From the NCBI GenBank assembly GCA_942159475.1, contig OW804099.1, forward strand, positions 10,865,954-10,929,953: DNA of 64,000 nt, in the 5' to 3' direction. The notes below the pieces were generated by a model, which was not told where the DNA came from, made no database searches, and was given only the letters and a program-made list of their open reading frames with translations. How positions within the stretch are numbered: position 1 is the first letter of the stretch; each line of letters starts with the position of its first letter. A program made the position numbers and the translations under genes. This DNA is from Sthenelais limicola. Lineage: Eukaryota; Annelida; Polychaeta; Phyllodocida; Sigalionidae. Below are positions 43,126-51,831 of this stretch, piece by piece.

Positions 43126-44588
43126 TGGTGGAACTTAGGGAAGTTTATAGGGAAAGTATAGGCCTATCGATGCAGATGCCGGCAACGACGCAATAATATA
43201 CTCGTGACGCCTTCTAATTTTCACAACGTTAGTAACGCGCCATGGCAACTCAAGTCCTGGACAACGAACGCATAATATCCATTTTCCCGCGTGGCGTATC
43301 GAGGAGGAGTGGGGGGGGGGGGTCATTTTTTGTTTAGGCATATAGTAGAATTGGAATAGTCGGGGGAAACCTTTTTCTCCTTGGTCACAACCAAATTCTT
43401 GTTGGTATATTATGCATCAACTGATATGCACATGTATACTTAACATATCCCTGGCTAACTCAAACTTGAAGTTGTATTGTGGAAAATCGTAGCCATGAAA
43501 GATGTACCTCCCATACAACGTGTACATTACTGGTATTCATATCATTACCTTGTTATCAAGTAATTACTAGGTATCCTACTTGTTATTGTGCTGGATACGC
43601 GTACACTATAATTTTAGAGAAACAAGAGAAACTTTCAACTACCAAGACCAGTGTCTACCCTATTCCAAAAGTCATTCTGCTACACTGGTGGAACAACCTA
43701 CACTATAAGACAATACCAACAACTCTTTACTTCAAAAACAAATTGAAGAACAACCATAGAAGGAAGAATGGCCAATTTAGCCCTAAAACCCTTGGCCAAC
43801 CCTATCCATGCCATTGTTACTAACAGCACAAGGTTCATTCTATTACCAATAACCAACTGATCAAAATTGCTATGTACCAACTATCCCCCCACCCCTATGT
43901 ATGAACTTAACCCCTTAATTAGGGATTAGCATTGCATATATGTAATGCAATCCAATATCTAGAGCAAAATTGACAAATATTCTGATTTTTTTGATTTTTT
44001 TTTTAGAAATATCATATAGGCTATTCAGTTTTTAATGCTGAACCCAATTAATAAGAGCAAAGATAAATAAATTTGAAAATGCTTTTTTTATGATCAAATT
44101 CCCGGGTCTACTTGGTTAAAAACATCACATCAAACTATTAAAGTGCACATCCTACCATATAGAGAAAAGCATTAATGTTAGGGTTACCTGTAATTTAGCC
44201 CATACAAAGAGTAAGAGTAAGACATAACTTCACTATTTTTGTTAATTTGATATCAAAAATATCATTTTACATTTAGAATGCTCCTAACAAACTCTAAGGG
44301 GGAAAAACTGTAAGAGAAGCCCTTCTTGGAACCCCTCAGCTATAATTTGTTTAAATCTTTAGTTAATCATTTTTTTAGGAGAAGTTTGATTCAGTAAGCT
44401 TAGGAATAACTTCTCATAATTCTTCTATAAAACACAGCAGTAACATTTAACAAGAAAGCATGTTATATTGTAGCTTAAAACATAATATATGTTATATGGT
44501 ATTATACTATTTTATATCTTAAAATTTTAAGAAACACCAGATCTGTCCTTAACAACAATTCATGCCTTCTCTTATCTGCAGGTAGAAG

Positions 44589-44807
44589 ATGGCTACAGGA
44601 GGAGGAGGAGGAGGAGGAGGAGGAGAGGGCAGTAGTGGAGGAGGAGGAGGAGGGTATAACAGGACGACCCTGGTGATGGACACACACCATGAAGCCTGCA
44701 TGATACAAAACCTTCCTAAGATACATGAACTGGTTGCCATGGATAAACTGGTAGCTCACCTCCAGGCACAGAATGTGGCTGATAGTGTGACACTACAACT
44801 CATCATG
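44589..44807 (+). CDS. CARD gene exon 1: poly-Gly start and first half of CARD
   Basis: ATG 44589 (AAGATGG context) lies a few bases after an acceptor (CTTATCTGCAG), so a 5'-UTR exon probably precedes it. 73 codons end at donor ATG then GTGAGT. The N-terminus is poly-Gly encoded by a GGA repeat, so its length may vary. From about residue 30 it forms CARD helices 1-3 (H-H-E-A-C-M-I-Q-N-L, K-L-V-A-H-L-Q-A-Q-N-V). The last roughly 20 nt and the donor are the parent of the 82-bp array downstream. Confidence 0.7.
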
Positions 44808-45251
44808 GTGAGTCTATCCCTATATTTATACATACAGACATACCATGTATACATGTACATATGTATGTGTCCCTACAACTCATCATGGTGAGTATATGCC
44901 TATACATGTATACATACAGACATACCATGTATACATGTACATATGTATGAGTCCCTACAACTCATCATTGTGAGTATATGCCTATACATTTATACATATA
45001 GACATATCATGTATACATGTACATATGTATGAGTCCCTACAACTCATCATGGTGAGTATATCCCTATATTTATACATACAGACATATCATGTATACATGT
45101 ACATATGTATGAGTCCCTACAACTCATCATTGTGAGTATATCCCTATACATTTATACATATAGACATATCATGTATACATGTACATATGTATGAGTCCCT
45201 ACAACTCATCATGGTGAGTATATGCCTATACATGTATACATACAGACATAT
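44808..45251 (+). repeat. About 82-bp array with copied splice donors, left part
   Basis: Five units after the true exon end. Each contains CTACAACTCATCATG (or ATTG) directly followed by GTGAGT, with TATACATACAGACATA between. The array continues at 56112 after Element 2. Confidence 0.9.
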
Positions 45252-45450
45252 TGTTATATAGGCATATAGCCTCCCCACACCTCCCATTGAGGTGTAGGTT
45301 TACCCACGCTCATTAATATGTATGTATACTACCAGGAGCGCCCAACTCTCAGTACCATTAAACACTCATACAAACACTACCATCGTGTGAGGGTCATTCT
45401 TACCTTTTCTCTATATTATCATTACAATAGCTCTTTAGGTCTACATAACA
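45252..45450 (+). repeat. Element 2 5' LTR
   Basis: 199 bp, identical to 55913-56111. Confidence 0.95.
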
Positions 45451-45453
45451 TAT

Positions 45454-45469
45454 TGGTGGAGAAACCCTA
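45454..45469 (+). other. Element 2 primer-binding site (probable)
   Basis: TGGTGGAGAAACCCTA, three bases after the LTR. The TGG start fits a tRNA CCA end; I could not assign the tRNA. Only 31 nt separate the LTR from the gag ATG. Confidence 0.55.
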
Positions 45470-45481
45470 TAAGATCCTTTT

Positions 45482-46948
45482 ATGGAAAATAGATCGCATT
45501 TAAATAGACAATCAAAAACAGCACGAGGATTCAGCAAATATTCGGAATTATTCACGAAAAACCCGCCTAACCTTCAACATCTTAACTCACACTCCCCACG
45601 ACCGGGGTTATACAAGCCTCAGGCTCTCAGCAAAGACAGCAAAGCCTCTATTCCAAGGAAAATGGTACTGTCGGCGGAGGAAGAAAAGCAACTAAGGGAT
45701 GCTAAGGAGAAAGCAGAGCAGGATCTGCTCGCAGAGAAGCAACGACATGACCAGGTAATAGAGCAGTTGAAACAGGAGAAGCTCAAGGAAGAGTTAAAGC
45801 AGAAACAATCGGAGGAAGAGAAGCTCACGATGGAGGATGTGGATACCGCCTATTATAGAGGCCTGGCAGACGCCATGAAGAATTTATCCATCGAGCACCA
45901 GACGGCTATGCAAGGCCAGCAAGAGATGTTCAAAACAACGATGAGCGATTTGGTAAGGGAACTAGCGAGAAGCCTGGGTCATAAGGACAATGAGAAGCAA
46001 GTACAGCCGGCAATCCTGAAAATGTTTGCCTCGCCCCCAGAGGTATTCTCGCAACCGACGGCGATGGTATCTGCCGGCAATTTCTTGGACAATTATAATG
46101 CATATACGAGCCACGTGCAATTGCCAAAGGCCATGAAGATAGAAGGATTGCGAAAGTTTCTGGCTGGCGATGCAGAAGCATATTTTCTACAGTACAGAGC
46201 AGCGAGCCCAGAGAAAACATTTGAGGACTTTTCTCCTGCGTTTATGGAAAAGTTTAAACACTTACCGTTTGAGGAGAGAATCAATGATTACGTGAATAGG
46301 GCTCAGGGGGAGGACGAATCCGTACAGGATTACAATAGAGATAAGCTGCTGTTACTGTCCAAACACGGAGAACTGACCGAATCGTTGAGAACAGACCTAT
46401 ATTGCAGAGGGCTAAAGGAATATCTCAGAAAGATGGTTCTGGCTGAGGCCCCAAATACAGCCATAATTGCTTCGAGACTGGCAATTAGGTACGAGGTGGC
46501 TTATGAGGCATTTCAAACAAAGGCTGGAGAGACGAGGAAGGAAGTATTCTATGTAGCTGACAGCAGAGGAAGATCAGGATACGACAGGAGGGACCAAAAG
46601 AAAAACGGTCACTATAGTAAGGAGAGGAAATCTGGTGATAAATATCAGAACTACAGTAAGGATGGCAGGTCAAAGTCTAGAGACAACTACCAAAGACCAC
46701 ACAGCAAATCCAGTGAAAGAAGGAACTCCAGCAAGCCCAGAAGTAACAGCAGGGAACCATGGAGACAGCAGGAAGAGAGGCCAAGATCAAGCAGTCGCAA
46801 CAGGTCTAACAGCAAGGAAAACTGGAGGAACAACAGGTCTAATAGCAAGGAGAACTGGAGGAGCAATTCCAAAGACAGAAGTCATTCGAATGGAAGGTCA
46901 TCAGGATACAGACCTCCTACACCTCACCCCAGAAGTGAGGAAAACTAG
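45482..46948 (+). CDS. gag: Element 2 gag, 488 aa
   Basis: Starts at ATG 45482; a second in-frame ATG at 45662 could also serve. Residues about 62-115 form a Glu/Lys-rich coiled coil. The middle (about 180-350) is capsid-like, with F-E-D-F-S-P-A-F-M-E-K-F and V-Q-D-Y-N-R-D-K-L-L-L-L. The C-terminal 120 residues are rich in Arg, Ser, Asn and Lys with repeated S-N-S-K-E-N-W-R, in place of the CCHC zinc knuckle most gypsy gags carry. Such a basic tail could bind RNA, as the Gly/Arg boxes of spumavirus Gag do; that comparison is inference. It ends at TAG directly after the slippery heptamer GGAAAAC. Confidence 0.88.
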   Translation: MENRSHLNRQSKTARGFSKYSELFTKNPPNLQHLNSHSPRPGLYKPQALSKDSKASIPRKMVLSAEEEKQLRDAKEKAEQDLLAEKQRHDQVIEQLKQEKLKEELKQKQSEEEKLTMEDVDTAYYRGLADAMKNLSIEHQTAMQGQQEMFKTTMSDLVRELARSLGHKDNEKQVQPAILKMFASPPEVFSQPTAMVSAGNFLDNYNAYTSHVQLPKAMKIEGLRKFLAGDAEAYFLQYRAASPEKTFEDFSPAFMEKFKHLPFEERINDYVNRAQGEDESVQDYNRDKLLLLSKHGELTESLRTDLYCRGLKEYLRKMVLAEAPNTAIIASRLAIRYEVAYEAFQTKAGETRKEVFYVADSRGRSGYDRRDQKKNGHYSKERKSGDKYQNYSKDGRSKSRDNYQRPHSKSSERRNSSKPRSNSREPWRQQEERPRSSSRNRSNSKENWRNNRSNSKENWRSNSKDRSHSNGRSSGYRPPTPHPRSEEN

Positions 46949-46981
46949 ATACCCATGGCGAAAACAAGGGCTATCGCCATG
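46939..46981 (+). promoter_or_regulatory. Element 2 -1 ribosomal frameshift signal
   Basis: Heptamer G-GAA-AAC (46939-46945) in the gag frame, followed at once by TAG (46946-46948). The pol frame is closed by TGA at 46936-46938 and opens exactly at 46939. After an 8-nt spacer, CATGGCG (46954-46960) pairs perfectly with CGCCATG (46975-46981) around a 14-nt loop. GGAAAAC is the slippery heptamer known from visna-maedi virus. Loop AGGG could pair with CCCT downstream (about 46998-47001) as a pseudoknot, which is weak. Confidence 0.82.
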
Positions 46982-49900
46982 AGGATTGTGAAAAAGACCC
47001 TATTGTGTGCATTAATGAACTATTCGGACAGACCCAGGAGGAGGATGCAGTTTTGACATTGACGCCAGGTAAGGGAGATCCCATTTCTATTGGTTTGAAT
47101 AAGGGTTGTATTGTGTTGGAACTGAGTCATTACAAAATACCAACTTTAGTTGACACAGGAGCAACTCTGAGTTGCATTTCTGGGAAATTTTACAAAGCTT
47201 TGTTGAGGAGAGATGTTATACTTTTCTCAAGAAACTGTCATATCAAGGTTTATATTGCAGACGGTGGAGCACAAAGCGCCAGAAAGCAGATCAAAATTAA
47301 ATTCAGAATCAAGGAAAGATGGTTTTCCCATTGGTTCACTGTAGTCCCTAAGCTGGACAGGTCGATGATAATCGGATCCGAATTCTTAAGAAGCAATTCT
47401 GCTAAATTAAAATATAATGCACAGAGACAACAGATTTACACAATAAGAGCTAGACGACGATATGTCATACCTCCTAGATCAGAATTGGAGGCTACAAACT
47501 ATGTGGTTTCATTTGAAGATATATCAGATACGATCGGTATAACAGAAAATATGAAGCGAAAAACGAGAGTTCCTTATATGGTGAAACGGGTGCTTGCTAA
47601 GCCCCAGGGACCTAATGGTTTAATACGTACATGTGTATATAATACTAGCAGGGGATACAGAGTTATTCCTAAAGGTTCTATCATTGGTTTGTATTGTATT
47701 AAGACTGAAAACGACTTTGTATCCCTAAATAACATCGAGTCGGTGAAGGAGAACATAGCTATCGAGGTTGAACAAAAACAATCCGATAAGGGTAAGGGAC
47801 TCGAGCCAGCAAAATTTGACATAGGTGAACAGCTGTTACCGAGTCAAAAGGAGCAGATGGTTAACTTGCTAAACAAATACGAGAATGTATTCGTCGGCAG
47901 TGATAAAGTGTTGGGTTTAACGACCAAATACGAACATCCCATAGAGTTGAAGGCGGAGTATGTACCAAAACAATTTCGGAGCTATAGGATTAATCCTAAT
48001 ATTAGAAGAGAAATGAAGCAGATTTTAGACGAACAAGTTGAGCAAAATATTATAGAAAAGACAGACGAAAATTTGGAATTCACTAGCCCAGCTTTCTTAG
48101 TAGAAAAGGGCAGTTCTAAAGAGGGTAACAGAGCTTATAGGCTCGTTACAGATTTCAGGCATTTGAATTCTCAGGTAAAAAGTCAATCGAAATCATTTCC
48201 TTGTGCAGAAGAATCCTTGCAAAACGTTGGGGAATTGCAGGGAAAGTTCTTCAGCAAGCTGGATTGTTTTGGGGGTTTTAACCAGGTCCCAGTTTGTAAA
48301 GAACATAGGAAATTGAGTGCTTTTAGCACCCCCTTTGGGAACTACATTTATAAGGTTATGCCTATGGGGTTAAAAACATCTCCAAAAGCCTTCCATGGAG
48401 TCGTGGAATCACTGTTGAAAGATCTACCGTCAACAATATGCTACATCGACGATGTATTGCTGGCAAACTCCAAGTGGGATGACCATTTGAGAGATCTTGA
48501 GAAAATATTTAAAATTTTTCTGGAGGCGAATATATTGTTCAAAAAGCAAAAATGTTCTTTTGGATTACCCAGGGTACCTTTCCTAGGGTTTATGGTAGAT
48601 GGAAGAGGTATAGCTCCGGATCCGGAAAAGGTGAAACCAATTGCAACCTATCCAGCACCAAAGAATGTGAAAGATCTTAGGGCTTTCAATGGTCTGGCCA
48701 ACTATTATAGATCATTTATTTCAGACTTCAGCAAGGTAATGCAGCCTCTGTATCATTTGACCAAGGCAAAAGTCAAATATATTTGGTCGGAGGAGTGTCA
48801 GAGAGCTTTTGAAAAAATCAGACGTTCTATTTGTACTGAAGCTGTACTGAAATACCCAGACTATAGCATCCCTTTCATTATAACAAGTGATGCGAGCTCA
48901 ATAGCCCTAGGGGCATCGCTCTGGCAGCCTGATAGAGAAGGGTTTTTGAGACCAATTGCATTCGCAGGTAGAGGGTTAAATGCAGCCGAGATTTCATATT
49001 CAACAACGGATCGGGAGCTGATAGGTACGAAATTTGCCTTGGAAAAATTTAAACACTATGTGGCTGGCTCAAAATTCAAAATTCTGACGGATCATGCAGC
49101 TTTACTGGCCCTAAATGCAAAGCAAAATTTAACAGGAAGAATGGCAAGATTAGTGGAATTTTTCAACCAGTTTGATTATTCCATTGAGCATTTGAAAGGT
49201 CGTCTAAACATCACAGCTGATGTTTTGAGCAGAAGGGAATACCCAGTGGAGAAAATAGTGGCAGATCCGAAAGTGGAGTCAGTAAATAGGCAGATTTCTT
49301 TCCATCCCATAGATGCAGTAAAATCGTTCAGGGAAGATGATTACCTGGAGAATTACCCAATTAAAAAGCATAAATACAGGTCCATTTTAAAGCAGGAAAG
49401 TTGTCGTATTGAAACAGCTGTGAAAAAACCGACAGGGTTATCAGATAGGGTCGCAGTCTCGTGTCATGAAGGTGACACGCCCCCTGAGGCGTCAATTGAT
49501 AAGGACCATATCAGCCACGCCACCGTGATGGCGGTAACCACCCGTGAAACAACAAGAGCTGGTACTGTCAACAGCAAATTAAAGGCTGGCCTCATTGAGG
49601 AGGATAAAACGATAAATAAATCAGGGAGAAAGAAAAATGAGAATAACAAAGGTTCAGGGAAAAAGACAAGTTCACATAGGAATACTGACAGATTTTTCTA
49701 TGGTACATCGAATCCCGAAATAGATTGTCCTTTGGATACTGTAGAGCTGAGGCAAGAGCAGGGTGACGACCAGTTTTGTGCTCAAATGAAGGATTACTTG
49801 AATGATCGAAAACTGCCAGAAAACAAAAAGCAAGCAAAAGAAATATTGAATAGTCACGAGCAATATTTTTATAACAATGATATTTTGTGCAGAGTGCCGA

Positions 49901-51027
49901 GATCAGCTGGTGGGAGAAGGTTTGAGAATGAAATTCAGTTGGTCGTACCAGAGTCGTGTGTGGATAAACTAATGAAGATTACACATACTAGACCTTTGGG
50001 GGGCCATATGGGTATTATTAAAACTTTAACAGCCATCCGGCAAAAATTTTTCTGGCCATCGATGGTGAAAGATATTAACAATTACATCTCAACTTGCGAT
50101 CCGTGCCTAAGGGCTAAGAAGATGAAAAACCCCATCAAACTCCCGATGACTATCAGAGATAGATCACCTGCACCCTTTTCTCATTTAGTAATCGATGCTA
50201 TGGGTCCAATGACCACTACGACAAGTGGTAATAAGTATATACAACTGTGTTTTGATTTTTATAGCCGTTTCGTCATCGGCTGGGCTTGCAAGGCTATTGA
50301 TGCTTCAAGCCTGAAGCGAGACTTTTACAAAAATGTAATCTGCAGAGTAGGAGTGCCTAGCAATCTGTTTTCAGACAATGGAGCCTGTTATATATCAAGT
50401 GAATTCAAGGATTTTTGCAAATCTTTTGGAATTAAACAGGTTTTCTCCAGTGCATATAGGGCTCAGACTCAGGGATTATGTGAGAGAGGAAATCAGAGCA
50501 CAATAGAACATATACGGACATTTATTTCCAAAAACCAGCGTGATTGGGATCAATACCTAGAATCGATTCTTTTTGCCCTCAACACGACCGACAGCTACAG
50601 CCTGTCTTGCACCCCGTATATGATGGTCCATGGCCGGGATGCGGTAACGCCCAGCGACGTAGCGCTCGGTATGATTACCGAAGAAAATAAATCGGTGAAA
50701 GAACATCTGTTAGATATAGTTTCAAGGCAGAAACGAGCTGCCAGGAAAGCTTCAGAAAGTCTAGAGAAAACACAGGAGAAAATGAAAACCAGGCACGATT
50801 CCACAATAAGAGAGGGAAATATAGAGCCTGGTACCATTGTGTACGTGAAGGTCCATCGATTGATGGACATGAACTGCTCGAAGAAGCTCCAAGACGTATT
50901 TTGCGGGCCCTATTTGGTTAGGAAAGTTAATAAATGCACCGCAAAGTTGAGGAGGATGAGCGATGGGCAAGATTTGAAGAGAAACGTACATTTATCTCAA
51001 ACCTGTGAGAAGCAACTTGACCGATGA
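46939..51027 (+). CDS. pol: Element 2 pol: protease, reverse transcriptase, RNase H, integrase
   Basis: Open from the slippery site; there is no ATG near its start, so it should be made as a Gag-Pol fusion. Protease: L-V-D-T-G-A-T-L-S-C. Reverse transcriptase: F-S-K-L-D-C-F-G-G-F and C-Y-I-D-D-V (about 48439). RNase H: I-T-S-D-A-S-S and T-D-R-E-L-I. After an unusually long, hydrophilic linker of about 100 residues comes integrase. It has an H-H-C-C module (G-G-H-M-G ... C-D-P-C), catalytic D (V-I-D-A-M-G), D (S-D-N-G-A-C) and E (L-C-E-R-G-N), and a C-terminal G-P-Y-L-V module. All catalytic residues are present and there is no stop. About 1360 codons. Confidence 0.93.
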   Translation, partial: GKLDTHGENKGYRHEDCEKDPIVCINELFGQTQEEDAVLTLTPGKGDPISIGLNKGCIVLELSHYKIPTLVDTGATLSCISGKFYKALLRRDVILFSRNCHIKVYIADGGAQSARKQIKIKFRIKERWFSHWFTVVPKLDRSMIIGSEFLRSNSAKLKYNAQRQQIYTIRARRRYVIPPRSELEATNYVVSFEDISDTIGITENMKRKTRVPYMVKRVLAKPQGPNGLIRTCVYNTSRGYRVIPKGSIIGLYCIKTENDFVSLNNIESVKENIAIEVEQKQSDKGKGLEPAKFDIGEQLLPSQKEQMVNLLNKYENVFVGSDKVLGLTTKYEHPIELKAEYVPKQFRSYRINPNIRREMKQILDEQVEQNIIEKTDENLEFTSPAFLVEKGSSKEGNRAYRLVTDFRHLNSQVKSQSKSFPCAEESLQNVGELQGKFFSKLDCFGGFNQVPVCKEHRKLSAFSTPFGNYIYKVMPMGLKTSPKAFHGVVESLLKDLPSTICYIDDVLLANSKWDDHLRDLEKIFKIFLEANILFKKQKCSFGLPRVPFLGFMVDGRGIAPDPEKVKPIATYPAPKNVKDLRAFNGLANYYRSFISDFSKVMQPLYHLTKAKVKYIWSEECQRAFEKIRRSICTEAVLKYPDYSIPFIITSDASSIALGASLWQPDREGFLRPIAFAGRGLNAAEISYSTTDRELIGTKFALEKFKHYVAGSKFKILTDHAALLALNAKQNLTGRMARLVEFFNQFDYSIEHLKGRLNITADVLSRREYPVEKIVADPKVESVNRQISFHPIDAVKSFREDDYLENYPIKKHKYRSILKQESCRIETAVKKPTGLSDRVAVSCHEGDTPPEASIDKDHISHATVMAVTTRETTRAGTVNSKLKAGLIEEDKTINKSGRKKNENNKGSGKKTSSHRNTDRFFYGTSNPEIDCPLDTVELRQEQGDDQFCAQMKDYLNDRKLPENKKQAKEILNSHEQYFYNNDILCRVPRSAGGRRFENEIQLVVPESCVDKLMKITHTRPLGGHMGIIKTLTAIRQKFFWPSMVKDINNYISTCDPCLRAKKMKNPIKLPMTIRDRSPAPFSHLVIDAMGPMTTTTSGNKYIQLCFDFYSRFVIGWACKAIDASSLKRDFYKNVICRVGVPSNLFSDNGACYISSEFKDFCKSFGIKQVFSSAYRAQTQGLCERGNQSTIEHIRTFISKNQRDWDQYLESILFALNTTDSYSLSCTPYMMVHGRDAVTPSDVALGMITEENKSVKEHLLDIVSRQKRAARKASESLEKTQEKMKTRHDSTIREGNIEPGTIVYVKVHRLMDMNCSKKLQDVFCGPYLVRKVNKCTAKLRRMSDGQDLKRNVHLSQTCEKQLDR

Positions 51028-51831
51028 CTTTTTGAGGAAGCTAGACAGGGAATTCGATCTAGATGCATTAACATACAACCTGGAGGAACAGGTTTCAGAT
51101 ACCCCAGCTGTCGGGAGAGGACAGGTTTAGTTTCCCATACTATTTTAAGGAGAGACTGTGTGTGGAATTGTAATCAATGAATGTTAATTTAGCCGCTTTG
51201 TCCCGTTCCAAGGGGAGAGAGGAGAATATGAGCTTTATTCCAATTTCACTAATTATTCATTGCCTTTGTGTGGGGAAAAGTTTGGTCATCGAGGGCTGTA
51301 TCACATGCAATGTCATGATCTGTTCTCAGTAGGGAAAAAGGGTGGTCCATGCACTCAGAATTTAAATCAGGCAACAGGTGGGTACAGGAAGAGTTAGTGA
51401 AATCCACACACATGGGGGTGACATCTGACTTTAGATTAATATTAATGAGACCTGGAGAGGACATCATCGGCTATGGAATCTCCTGGGAAAAGTCAAAATG
51501 TTGTCACTGTATAAGAGCCCTATCCCCCAACTCAGTTACAAAGCTTTTAGGCTTCAGAGGGATAGGACCTACCCGTGGAAAATAGCAGACATCTTCTCTG
51601 TAAGGCCAACCCTCCTGCATCTAGCCTAGGATTAAGCTGGACCAGCCACAATGCCTGGCACCATTTTAATATGGTAGGTTATTTTCCCTGATATCTGCTC
51701 GCCTGAATTGGTATTTATTGCCACTTTTGTTCAGGTTACCAAGCTTTCCTTACTTGTTACATTATATTAGGGGCTCGGTATGGAGTGAATCGGATAACAA
51801 TTGTTTAACTTGTATTTTTCTCCTTCACCCA
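51028..51831 (+). other. Element 2 spacer with env splice acceptor
   Basis: No long ORF. A pyrimidine tract, TTTTTCTCCTTCACCCAATAG, ends near 51835 just before the env coding part. This looks like the 3' splice site for a spliced env mRNA. Confidence 0.55.

Larger units (their letters stand above)
40891..44580. other. Non-coding stretch upstream of the CARD gene
   Basis: No supported gene. It contains the branched inverted repeat at 41874-41931 and the three-copy repeat listed separately. No promoter was recognised. Confidence 0.5.
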
